Source of the DNA: an uncultured Xanthobacter sp.
GTDB taxonomy: Bacteria; Pseudomonadota; Alphaproteobacteria; Rhizobiales; Xanthobacteraceae
DNA length: 36,963 nucleotides
Assembly: GCA_937872325.1 (NCBI GenBank)
Contig: CALMSN010000145.1
Coordinates: 1-36,963, forward strand
Direction of reading: 5' to 3'
In this document: positions 28,113-36,937 of the stretch, piece after piece
Numbering within the stretch: position 1 is the first letter of the stretch
Layout of the letters: the number at the start of each line of letters is the position of its first letter
Program-made: the position numbers and the translations under genes
Notes under the pieces: model-generated
Database searches by the model: none
What the model saw: the letters and a program-made list of their open reading frames with translations, nothing else
Told to the model about the DNA's origin: nothing

Positions 28113-29462
28113 ATGAACGAGGATCTGCTGGCCCAGGGCCAACCCGGCGACCCGCCCGGCGAAGCGCGCTACATGGCGCTTGCCGTGCTCACCGGCGCCC
28201 TGGCCGGCCTCATCGGCTCAATCTTCCACCTCGTCATCGACCGGATTCTCGTCTGGCCGCGGCTGCTGGAGCGGCATCTCGACGGCTGGATGCTGGTGGG
28301 CGCGGCGGCGGCGATCACGATGACCTGCGCCGTGGTCGCGGCCTTCGTGGTGCGCCGGTTCGCGCCGGAGGCGGGCGGCAGCGGCGTGCAGGAGATCGAG
28401 GGTGCCATGGAGGGGCTGCGTGAGGTGCGCTGGCGCCGGGTGCTGCCGGTGAAGTTCTTCGCCGGCATCGCCGCCCTCGGCTCGGGGCTGGTGCTGGGCC
28501 GCGAGGGGCCGACCATCCACATGGGCGCCTCCGCCGCGGCGGCCGTGGCCGAATCCTTCCGCACCAGCGAGCTGGAGCGGCGCGGCCTGCTGGCGGCCGG
28601 CGCCGCCGCCGGGCTCGCCTGCGCCTTCAACGCCCCGCTGGCGGCCGTGCTCTTCATCATCGAGGAGACCCACAAGGAGTTTCCCTACACCTTCCGCACC
28701 TATCTCGGCGTCATCTTCGCCGCCATCGCCGCCACGGTGGTGACCCAGCTGCTGGGCGGCACCGGGCCGGACCTGCCGCTGCCGGCGGCGGGCACCGCGC
28801 TGGCGCTGCTCCCGGCCTTCCTGCTGCTGGGCCTGGTGGTGGGGGTGATCGGCGTGGTCCTGAACCGCAGCATCCTGCGCGCGGTGGCCTTCGGGGCCGC
28901 CCTGCAGGAGCGGGTGCCGTACCTCTACCCGGCGGCGATCGGCCTTCTCGTCGGGGCGCTGCTGATCCTGCTGCCGCAGGCGGTGACCGGCGGCGAGAGC
29001 GTCATCCTGGAGCTGGCCGGCGGGCAGATGGGCATCGCCGCGCTGCTGGCGCTGGGAGCGATCCGGTTCGTCACCATGGTGGGCAGCTATTCCAGCGGCG
29101 TTCCGGGCGGCATCTTCGCGCCGATCCTGGCGCTGGCGGCCTGCGTGGGGCTCGCCTTCGGCGGCGGCGTTGAGATGCTGGTGCCCGATGCGGGGGCGAC
29201 ACCGGCGGCATTCGCCATCGTCGCCATGGGCGGGCTGTTCACGGCCTCGGTGCGGGCGCCGATCGTCGGGGTGGCGCTGACGCTGGAGCTCACCGGCTCC
29301 TACGCGCTGGCCTTGCCGCTGATGGTCACCTGCGCCACCGCCAACCTCATGGCGCAATGGTGCGGCGGCCGCCCCATCTACACCGAGCTGCTGGAGCGGA
29401 CCCTGGCGAAGGCCGGCATCCGGCCCCCGCCGCCAGCCCGCGGCCCCACCGGCCTCGCGTGA
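28113..29462 (+). CDS. ClC family chloride/proton antiporter
   Basis: Inner-membrane exchanger moving chloride against protons, often tied to acid tolerance. The 449-residue protein has the ClC topology and all key loops: GSGVQEIEG (89-97), GREGPTIHMGA with the external gating Glu131, FNAPLAAVLFIIEETHKEF with the internal proton-path Glu185, and SYSSGVPGGIFAPILA. Because both glutamates are kept, transport as a 2Cl-/H+ exchanger rather than a passive channel is likely. There is no C-terminal CBS domain. The start has only a weak GGCAGG upstream, and ATG 28173 is another option. It is transcribed toward cydAB but separated by 400 bases. Confidence 0.93.
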   Translation: MNEDLLAQGQPGDPPGEARYMALAVLTGALAGLIGSIFHLVIDRILVWPRLLERHLDGWMLVGAAAAITMTCAVVAAFVVRRFAPEAGGSGVQEIEGAMEGLREVRWRRVLPVKFFAGIAALGSGLVLGREGPTIHMGASAAAAVAESFRTSELERRGLLAAGAAAGLACAFNAPLAAVLFIIEETHKEFPYTFRTYLGVIFAAIAATVVTQLLGGTGPDLPLPAAGTALALLPAFLLLGLVVGVIGVVLNRSILRAVAFGAALQERVPYLYPAAIGLLVGALLILLPQAVTGGESVILELAGGQMGIAALLALGAIRFVTMVGSYSSGVPGGIFAPILALAACVGLAFGGGVEMLVPDAGATPAAFAIVAMGGLFTASVRAPIVGVALTLELTGSYALALPLMVTCATANLMAQWCGGRPIYTELLERTLAKAGIRPPPPARGPTGLA

Positions 29463-29868
29463 GGCCGCATCACGGGCGGCGGGCCGGGGGCGCGAGGCGG
29501 GGGTTCGAGGCGAGCGGGGCCCCGGGAATCGCCCGGCCACGCGCCGCGCAAGCATCCCGTCGGGGCGATCAAGGATCACGACGCCCCAAACCGGCTATGA
29601 CAAGCTTAAGATGTCCGGAGCAGGCGCGTCGGAAAGTCATTCCCGGCCCCGATGGAGTGACGCTGACTGGATATGGAAGAAGATAAGCTATCACGGCGGA
29701 GCTGTTCCGAACAGACTTGACCTGCCTCTGCCGACAGCAATTTTTGACCAACTCCAATGTATTGACGAAGCTTGAAAAATCCGCATTCTGGATGGGAATT
29801 TCGGCGGCGCATCGCGCCGCGCGGCAGCGCCGGGATCGGGGTGCCGGCTTGCAGCAATGGGGTTGGCG
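29463..29868 (+). promoter_or_regulatory. Promoter region of the cytochrome bd operon
   Basis: This AT-richer gap carries no gene. TTGACCAACTCCAA at 29744-29757 resembles an FNR/FixK box (TTGAT-N4-ATCAA) in its left half and outer bases, with mismatches in the right half. A possible sigma-70 promoter, TTGACG (29762-29767) and CATTCT (29784-29789) with a 16-base spacer, follows at once. This places the box near -42 to -45, where such activators usually sit. FNR-type control of bd oxidases is well known, but the present site is only a candidate. Confidence 0.45.
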
Positions 29869-31431
29869 ATGGTGAACGATCTTGTCGTGGAGCTCTCGCG
29901 GATCCAGTTCGCGGCCACGGCGCTCTACCATTTCCTGTTCGTCCCGCTCACGCTCGGCCTCACCGTCCTGCTGGCAGTGATGGAGACGATCTACGTCACC
30001 ACCGGTCGCGAGATCTATAAGGAGATGGCGCAGTTCTGGACCAAGCTGCTGCTGATCAACTTCGCGCTCGGGGTGGCCACCGGCCTCACCATGGAGTTCC
30101 AGTTCGGCACCAACTGGTCGTTCTATTCCAGCTTCGTGGGCGACACCTTCGGCGCGCCGCTGGCCATCGAGGGCCTGATGGCCTTCTTCATGGAATCCAC
30201 CTTCATCGGCCTGATGGTGTTCGGCTGGGACCGCCTGACCAAGGCGCAGCACCTGATCGTGACCTACCTGGTGGCGCTGGGCTCCAACTTCTCGGCGCTG
30301 TGGATCCTGATCGCCAACAGCTTCATGCAGCATCCGGCCGGGGCCGAATTCAACCCGATCACCATGCGCATGGAGCTCGCCAATTTCGGCGAGCTGTTCT
30401 TCAATCCCGATGCCCAGGCCAAGTTCGTGCACACCGTGCTGGCCGGCTACGTGACCGCGGCCATCTTCGTGTGCGGCATCAGCGCCTGGTACATGCTGAA
30501 GCGGCGCCACCTCGATTTCGCCCGGCGCTCGTTCCGCGTCGCCTCGGTGTTCGGCGTGATGGGCGCCGCCGGGGTGCTGACGCTCGGCGACGCGCTGGGC
30601 TATGTGGGCGCCCATGTGCAGCCCACCAAGCTCGCCGCCATGGAGGCGCTGTGGGAGGCGGAGCCTGCGCCCATGGCCTTCAACGCCATCGCCTTCCCCA
30701 ACCAGGCCGAGCAGCGCAACGACTTCGCCATCCGGGTTCCGGCGATGCTGTCGCTGCTGGTCACCCATTCGCTCTCCGGCACCGTGCCGGCCATCGACCA
30801 GCTCGAGGTGCAGGCGCGCGAGCGGATCCGCAACGGCATCCCCGCGGTCCAGGCCATGGAGAAGCTGAGCGCCGACCCCAAGGACGCCGAGGCCCTCGCC
30901 CGGTTCAAGGCCCACGGCAAGGATGTGGGCTACGGCTTCCTGGTGCAGCGCTACGCCGCCGGCGGCGACCTCTCCAAGGTGACCGACGCCGACGTCGCAA
31001 GGGCCGCCCGCGACACCATCCCGGAGGTGTGGATCGTGTTCTGGGCGTTCCGCGCCATGGTGGGCTTCGGCCTGCTGATGCTCGCCTACACGGTTCTGGC
31101 CATGCTGATGTCGCTGGGCAACCGGGTGCAGCACAATCGCTGGTTCCAGTGGGGCGCGGTGCTGATGATCCCGGTGCCGTTCCTCGCCTGCGAGATGGGG
31201 TGGCTGGTGGCCGAGGTCGGGCGCCAGCCCTGGACGGTCTACGAGATGCTGCCCACCTGGCTCTCGGTCTCGACCCACTCGGAAGCCTACATGATCTTCT
31301 CGCTGTCGGGCTTCATCCTGCTCTACACCATCTTCGCGATCATCGAGATCTTCCTGATGCTCCACTTCATCCGCAAGGGCCCGGAACCGCACGGCCCGGC
31401 GGGTGCGACGCGGCTGGCGGGGGCCTATTGA
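29869..31431 (+). CDS. cydA: Cytochrome bd ubiquinol oxidase subunit I
   Basis: Catalytic subunit of the high-affinity quinol oxidase: it oxidises ubiquinol and reduces oxygen at hemes b558, b595 and d. The 520-residue protein aligns throughout with E. coli CydA. Heme ligands are His21 (ALYHFLF), His188 (KFVHTV) and the Met of FRAMVGFG. The proton-path acids lie in AIEGLMAFFMEST. The Q-loop is long, as in the bd-I type, and keeps KLAAMEALWE (Lys and Glu at the quinol site). GRQPW is present. Start ATG 29869 (MVNDLVVELSRIQFA) gives the usual N-terminus, and ATG 29857 would add four residues. Only one base separates it from cydB. No cydDC assembly genes are in the window. Confidence 0.97.
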   Translation: MVNDLVVELSRIQFAATALYHFLFVPLTLGLTVLLAVMETIYVTTGREIYKEMAQFWTKLLLINFALGVATGLTMEFQFGTNWSFYSSFVGDTFGAPLAIEGLMAFFMESTFIGLMVFGWDRLTKAQHLIVTYLVALGSNFSALWILIANSFMQHPAGAEFNPITMRMELANFGELFFNPDAQAKFVHTVLAGYVTAAIFVCGISAWYMLKRRHLDFARRSFRVASVFGVMGAAGVLTLGDALGYVGAHVQPTKLAAMEALWEAEPAPMAFNAIAFPNQAEQRNDFAIRVPAMLSLLVTHSLSGTVPAIDQLEVQARERIRNGIPAVQAMEKLSADPKDAEALARFKAHGKDVGYGFLVQRYAAGGDLSKVTDADVARAARDTIPEVWIVFWAFRAMVGFGLLMLAYTVLAMLMSLGNRVQHNRWFQWGAVLMIPVPFLACEMGWLVAEVGRQPWTVYEMLPTWLSVSTHSEAYMIFSLSGFILLYTIFAIIEIFLMLHFIRKGPEPHGPAGATRLAGAY

Positions 31432-31432
31432 G

Positions 31433-32581
31433 ATGGAAGCCTATGCCTTCGAGGCTTATGCCGCCCTCAAGGTGGTGTGGTGGCTGCTGCTGGGGGTGCT
31501 GCTCACCGGCATCGGGGTGATGGTGGGCATGGACATGGGGGTCGGCACCCTGCTGCGCCATGTCGGCCGCACCGATGCCGAGCGGCGGGTGGCGATCAAC
31601 ATCGTCGGGCCCCACTGGGACGGCAACCAGGTGTGGTTCATCCTGGGCGGCGGCGCCATCTTCGCCGCCTGGCCGTTGGTCTATGCCACCGCCTTCTCCG
31701 GCTTCTACATTGTCATGCTGGTGCTGCTGTGGAGCATGATCGTGCGGCCGCTCGGCTTCGAGTATCGCTCGAAGCTGCCGTCGGAGCGCTGGCGCAATGC
31801 CTGGGACGCCATGCTCTTCATCAGCGGCTTCGTGCCCATGCTGGTGTTCGGCGCCGCCATCGGCAACGTGCTGCAGGGGGTGCCGTTCCAGTTCGACTGG
31901 CGGCTGGTCTCCACCTACACCGGCAGCTTCATCGCCCTGTTCAATCCGTTCGCCCTGCTGTGCGGGCTGATGTCGGTGGCGCTCGCCGTCTATATGGGCG
32001 GGGCCACCCTTGCCAGCGGCGCCGCCGATCCGGTCTCGGCCCGGGCGCGACGGGCGGGGATCGCCGCCGGCCTGCTGGCGCTGGCGATCTTCACCCTTGC
32101 CGGCTACCTCGTATCGCAGATGGACGGCTTCCGCCTGGTCTCCGGCCCGCCGCCGGAAGCGGCCCAGACGCCGCTGCACCAGCAGGTGGCCCGGGTGCCC
32201 GGCGGGCTGCTCGCCAACTTCGCCGCATGGCCGCTTCTGTGGGCCTTCCCCGGGCTGGTCTACGGCGCCCTGCTGCTCGGCGTGCTGGCCCAGGTGCTGC
32301 GCCGGCCGCTGGTGGGGTGGTGGCTCGGCGCCTTCGCCTGGGTCGGGGTCATCGGCACGGTGGGCGCGGCCATGTTCCCGTTCCTGATGCCCTCCAGCAC
32401 CCATCCCTCGCACAGCCTCACGGTCTGGAACTCCGGATCCAGCCTGCGGACGCTGAGCTGGATGCTCGGCTTCACCCTGGTCTTCATGCCGCTCATCGTC
32501 TGGTACACCAGCTGGGCCTTCTGGGTGATGCGGGGCAAGGTCGATCCCAAGCAGATCGAAGGTTCCGAGCACGCGCTCTAG
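31433..32581 (+). CDS. cydB: Cytochrome bd ubiquinol oxidase subunit II
   Basis: Partner subunit of CydA. The 382-residue protein has the nine-helix pattern with conserved GVMVGMDMGVGTLL, IVGPHWDGNQVWFILGGGAIFAAWP (including the proton/oxygen-path Asp and aromatic residues), RPLGFEYRSK and FPFLMPSSTHPSHSLTVWNSGSS. Length matches E. coli CydB (379). The start is one base after the cydA stop. The TAG stop lies inside a GCTCTAG motif that opens a short dispersed-repeat-like spacer before cydX. Confidence 0.97.
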   Translation: MEAYAFEAYAALKVVWWLLLGVLLTGIGVMVGMDMGVGTLLRHVGRTDAERRVAINIVGPHWDGNQVWFILGGGAIFAAWPLVYATAFSGFYIVMLVLLWSMIVRPLGFEYRSKLPSERWRNAWDAMLFISGFVPMLVFGAAIGNVLQGVPFQFDWRLVSTYTGSFIALFNPFALLCGLMSVALAVYMGGATLASGAADPVSARARRAGIAAGLLALAIFTLAGYLVSQMDGFRLVSGPPPEAAQTPLHQQVARVPGGLLANFAAWPLLWAFPGLVYGALLLGVLAQVLRRPLVGWWLGAFAWVGVIGTVGAAMFPFLMPSSTHPSHSLTVWNSGSSLRTLSWMLGFTLVFMPLIVWYTSWAFWVMRGKVDPKQIEGSEHAL

Positions 32582-32640
32582 ACATAAGATTTAATGCGTT
32601 TTCGCGACGCGGACCGGTACCCATTGCGCTCGAAAGCGCC
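32582..32640 (+). repeat. Short palindromic-repeat-like spacer between cydB and cydX
   Basis: The spacer runs from the GCTCTAG at the cydB stop through GCGTTTTCGCGACGCGGACC to the hairpin GCGCTCGAAAGCGC (32626-32639). Its middle part resembles short intergenic elements common in Hyphomicrobiales and weakly matches segments near 19096 and 28068. It separates cydX from cydB more widely than cydA from cydB. Confidence 0.4.
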
Positions 32641-32654
32641 CTGAGGATGACGCC

Positions 32655-32921
32655 ATGTTCCTTCAGTACATCATCGCCATGGCCATCGCCGTCATCGCCG
32701 TGGTGCTGGCGGTCATCCTCGGCGACTACGGCCCCTGGTACCTGTCCTGGCTGCTGGGCACCGGCTTCATGATCCTGGTGGCGGTCTCGGCCGGGGTGCT
32801 TTTCGAGGCGCAGGAGGACGCGGCGCAGGAAAGCGCCGGCCCGGCGGATGCAGCGGCCGACGTCACCAGGGTGGTCGCCGGCCCGGCCCCGGGCGCCGGC
32901 AAGCCGGGCCTCGCCGGCTGA
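32655..32921 (+). CDS. cydX: Enlarged CydX-like subunit of cytochrome bd, with an extra N-terminal helix
   Basis: The 88-residue protein follows cydB by 73 bases, with GAGGA seven bases before the ATG. Residues 27-55 (PWYLSWLLGTGFMILVAV, then SAGVLFEAQED) align with the whole of typical CydX (WYFAWILGT...ALALE), the single-helix subunit that stabilises the hemes of CydAB. CydX is normally about 30-60 residues long and begins at that Trp-Tyr. Here it is preceded by another complete membrane helix (MFLQYIIAMAIAVIAVVLAVILG, 1-23) and followed by an Ala/Pro/Gly tail of about 30 residues. The extra helix could mimic a second small subunit such as CydH, but this is inference. A GCGCT-CGAA-AGCGC hairpin (32626-32639) lies just upstream of the ribosome-binding site. 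Confidence 0.8.
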   Translation: MFLQYIIAMAIAVIAVVLAVILGDYGPWYLSWLLGTGFMILVAVSAGVLFEAQEDAAQESAGPADAAADVTRVVAGPAPGAGKPGLAG

Positions 32922-33298
32922 TCGGGACGGGGCGAAACAGCGGGGCAGCGCACGAAGCGGCCTGATCCGGCCTTTGCGGATGGCGCGCTCGGAAGAGAGC
33001 CGATCCGCCGCAATGGCGCGCCCCTGCGCGCGCCGGCCCGCAGCGAATACGGAAAGCAGCGCGGTGGCCCGGAGCCGGGCCCGATTCCAGCTTCTCGATC
33101 AGGACCTTACCCGCCCCCTCCAACGGGCGACCCCTATCCTCCTGCCCCTGTTCGCAGCGGCGATCTTCCCGAAGGCGACGCCCGGCGGGACGGACGCAGC
33201 ATCGCGGCCGGTTGCGTCACCCGTGCGCTTGCTTTCCGCGCGACGATGCGGCTGATGGGGCGGGCGCCGGAAGGTGGCGCGCCCGGAGAAGCATCCCG
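32922..33298 (+). other. Intergenic region after cydX
   Basis: I see no credible gene or intrinsic terminator in these 377 bases. Open frames crossing it on both strands lack ribosome-binding sites and recognisable motifs. Confidence 0.4.
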
Positions 33299-33574
33299 AT
33301 GATGATGAAGACGATGGCCGTCGCCTGCGCCGGCGCCGTGATGATGGGCGGCATCGCCTTCGCCGCCAAGGCGGAAGCCGATCGCTGCGCCGCCAAGCTC
33401 CCCAAGGACGCCAAGGCCATCTACGCCGCGAGCGCGCCGCTGCTGGTGAGCGGCGCCGACGGCCGGGCCGTGGTGACCGAGCAGACCCGCAAGCTGGTGC
33501 TCTCCGGGCAGATCCCGCACACCACCGCCCGCGACATGGCCCTGGCCGCCGCCACCTGCCTGCAGCAGCGCTGA
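33299..33574 (+). CDS. Small periplasmic protein of unknown function
   Basis: The 91-residue protein starts MMMKTMAVACAGAVMMGGIAFAAKAEA, a good signal peptide with likely cleavage after AKA or AEA. The mature part has only two Cys residues, near each end (DRCAAKL and AATCLQQR), which suggests a disulfide. It is otherwise helical and charged (AKAIYAASAPLL, VVTEQTRKLVLSG). GGAGAA lies about ten bases before the first of three ATG codons. I do not recognise a characterised family. It is followed by a dispersed repeat and a convergent glutathione S-transferase gene. Confidence 0.72.
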   Translation: MMMKTMAVACAGAVMMGGIAFAAKAEADRCAAKLPKDAKAIYAASAPLLVSGADGRAVVTEQTRKLVLSGQIPHTTARDMALAAATCLQQR

Positions 33575-33629
33575 TCCGCTCGCCCGCCGGGGGCCTCCGC
33601 CCCCGGCATTGCGGAGAGCGTTTTCCGGC

Positions 33630-33660
33630 CGGATAAGAAACACTCTATAATCAATGCTCT
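33630..33660 (+). repeat. Dispersed 31-base AT-rich repeat, copy 2
   Basis: The block from CGGATAAGAA through TATAATCAATGCTCT matches copy 1 (5386-5416) at 23 of 31 positions. Its end overlaps the TAG stop codon of the minus-strand gene at 33659. Upstream, AGCGTTTTCCGGCCGGAT matches the flank of copy 1 at 14 of 18 positions. Confidence 0.55.
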
Positions 33661-34279
33661 AGGGCGGCGTCATGGGCCCGCCGGCGGCTTCCGCCTTCTG
33701 GAAGGCCGGCCGGGCCTTCAGCCGCTCCAGGTAGCGCGACAGGTCCGGATGGCCGCCGAGCAGCCCGGTGCGCTGGGCCACCTCGATCAGGTACGACATC
33801 TGGATATCAGCGAGGGTCAGCTCCTCCCCCATCAGGTAGGGATGGATGCGCACGGCGCCGGCGATATGGTCCAGCGTCTTGGCCAGCACGGGGGCGAGAA
33901 AGCTCTTCAGGCCCTCGGACACCCCGCCGGTGAGCGCCCCGATGCGCATGGACATGATCGGGAACCCCGCCGTGCTCTCAGCGTAGTGCAGCCATTCCTC
34001 ATGCTTGTAGAAGGCCGGCGTCCCGGGCTCCGGAGCGAAGCGCCCGCCGCCGTGCCGCGCGTTGATGTAGCTGAGGATCACCGCCGATTCGGCCAGCACC
34101 AGGTCGCCGTCCTGGATCACCGGCGCCTTGCCCAGAGGATGCACGCTGCCGAGCGCCGCCGGAGCCTTGAATCGCTCGTTGCGATCATGGCGGACCAGCT
34201 CATAGGGCAGGCCGAGCTCCTCCAGCAGCCACAGGATGCGGGTCGAGCGCGAGAAGCTGAGGTGATGGACGGTGATCAC
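33659..34279 (-). CDS. Glutathione S-transferase family protein
   Basis: The 206-residue cytosolic protein has an N-terminal thioredoxin-fold domain. It starts VITVHHLSFSRSTRILWLLEELGLPYEL (Ser/Arg-rich glutathione-binding turn) and continues with HPLGKAPVIQDGD and ESAVILSYIN, the glutathione gamma-glutamyl binding motif. A helical C-terminal domain contains PYLMGEELTLADIQMSYLIEVA. The GTG start at 34279 is supported by GGGAGGA eight bases upstream. Longer open frames up to 34447 have no family similarity. The substrate is unknown: this group includes detoxifying and disulfide-reductase enzymes. The TAG stop is formed by a repeat element. Confidence 0.9.
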   Translation of the reverse strand: MITVHHLSFSRSTRILWLLEELGLPYELVRHDRNERFKAPAALGSVHPLGKAPVIQDGDLVLAESAVILSYINARHGGGRFAPEPGTPAFYKHEEWLHYAESTAGFPIMSMRIGALTGGVSEGLKSFLAPVLAKTLDHIAGAVRIHPYLMGEELTLADIQMSYLIEVAQRTGLLGGHPDLSRYLERLKARPAFQKAEAAGGPMTPP

Positions 34280-34732
34280 TGCGCGGTCCTCCCGTGAGGC
34301 CTTTTCGGCCTGTCCGTCCCGGATCCGCGGGCGAATCGGGCGGCTTTTGTATCCGGCCACCACTATGGGGTGATTCGAAGCGCAGGGAAGCGCCGCCGCT
34401 CCATCTGCCGCAGCGGCCGCGATGCCTCGCCATGCCGGATGCGACATGCCGCCGCATCTGCCGGAACATCCCCGGCGCTTCTCGATGCGGGAGGCCGGTC
34501 CGGCGCCGCATGCGGGTCCTGCCGAAAGCCCCCGCCGTTAGGGCATCGGCCGTTGGTGGGGCCCATCCGGCGCCCGGGCATCATCGGCCCAGGGCCCGCC
34601 GATGATGCGAACTCCGCGCCGCGTCCGAGCGAACCCGCTCCGCTCCGGCCGAACGGCGGCGTCGATGGTAGAATAACCCGATCCGGCGCGGCGGAGACGA
34701 TCCCGCTCGCCCCTCCCCCACGGAACTACCCC
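34280..34732. promoter_or_regulatory. Divergent intergenic region between the GST and YbaK genes
   Basis: These 453 bases have no supported gene. An open frame extends the YbaK frame upstream but lacks homology and a start signal. The region must hold the promoters of both flanking genes. The only strong structure is the 10-bp inverted repeat at 34578-34608. Confidence 0.4.
34578..34608. repeat. 10-bp perfect inverted repeat, 11-nt spacer
   Basis: GCATCATCGG (34578-34587) and CCGATGATGC (34599-34608) are exact reverse complements around CCCAGGGCCCG, whose centre contains a GGGCCC palindrome. It lies 125 bases before the YbaK-type gene. Confidence 0.5.
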
Positions 34733-35191
34733 ATGAGCCTGCAGTCCGTCCGCGCCTTCTTCGCCGCGCACGCCCCCGACATCGAGGTGATCGAGCTTGC
34801 CACCAGCACCGCCACCGTGGCTCTGGCCGCGCTCGGGCATGGCGTCGACCCCGGCCAGATCGCTAAAACCCTGTCGCTGCGCGCCGGCGAGCGCAACATC
34901 CTGCTGGTGACGCGGGGCGACGCGCGGCTCGACAACCGCAAGGCCAAGGCGGTCTTCGGCGGCAAGGTGCGGATGCTCGGGGCGGATGAGGTGGTGGCGC
35001 TCACCGGCCATCCGGTGGGCGGGGTTTGCCCGTTCGGGCTGGCGACGCCGCTCGATGTCTATTGCGACGTGTCGCTGCAGGCGTTCGAGGAGGTGGTGCC
35101 GGCCGCCGGCGCCATCAACAGCGCGGTGCGGATCACCCCGCAGCGGATGGCGGACCTGGTGGGCGCCCAATGGGTGGATGCCTGCGCCTGA
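34733..35191 (+). CDS. ybaK: YbaK/EbsC (ProX-like) aminoacyl-tRNA deacylase
   Basis: Member of the INS superfamily of trans-editing deacylases that remove mischarged amino acids, for example Cys or Ala from tRNA-Pro. The 152-residue protein has the conserved active-site Lys45 (QIAKTLSLRAG), NILLVTRGDARLDNRKAKAVFG, and the family loop TGHPVGGVCPFG at 91-102. These are followed by LDVYCDVSLQAFEEVVPAAG. The size and start fit the family, although only a weak GGAA precedes the ATG. It is flanked by divergent GST and convergent aldehyde dehydrogenase genes, so it is probably monocistronic. Which tRNA it edits cannot be told from sequence. Confidence 0.92.
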   Translation: MSLQSVRAFFAAHAPDIEVIELATSTATVALAALGHGVDPGQIAKTLSLRAGERNILLVTRGDARLDNRKAKAVFGGKVRMLGADEVVALTGHPVGGVCPFGLATPLDVYCDVSLQAFEEVVPAAGAINSAVRITPQRMADLVGAQWVDACA

Positions 35192-35365
35192 ACCCGCCTG
35201 CCGGAAGGCGTCGGCCGTGGGGGGCGCGGCGGCGCGGGACTTGGGTTGAGGAATGAAAGGGGCCGGTGGCGGCCCGCCGGCTTCAGCGCCAGGGCAGATG
35301 CTGAAGCCGTATGTGCGGGCCGCCCCCGGCCAGTCGCCCCGGGAGGGGGGTAAACCAACGCGGGA

Positions 35366-36886
<1,521 letters not shown>

Positions 36887-36921
36887 TGTTTCCTCCCGAT
36901 TGGTCTTGTGGTTGTGGTGAT

Positions 36922-36937
36922 TGCAGCCGCCGTGCCA
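36922..36937 (-). promoter_or_regulatory. Sigma-54 (-24/-12) promoter of the aldehyde dehydrogenase gene
   Basis: On the minus strand the site reads TGGCACGGCGGCTGCA. GG and GC are exactly 12 bases apart, as required. The -24 element TGGCAC is perfect, and CTGCA replaces TTGCA at -12. The predicted transcription start is near 36911, giving a leader of about 24 bases. The activator binding sites would lie beyond the window end. Confidence 0.75.

Noticed and set aside
34370..34732. Upstream extension of the YbaK-type protein
   Set aside because: The added residues are Arg/Pro/Ser-rich and unlike the family. ATG 34733 gives the normal length.
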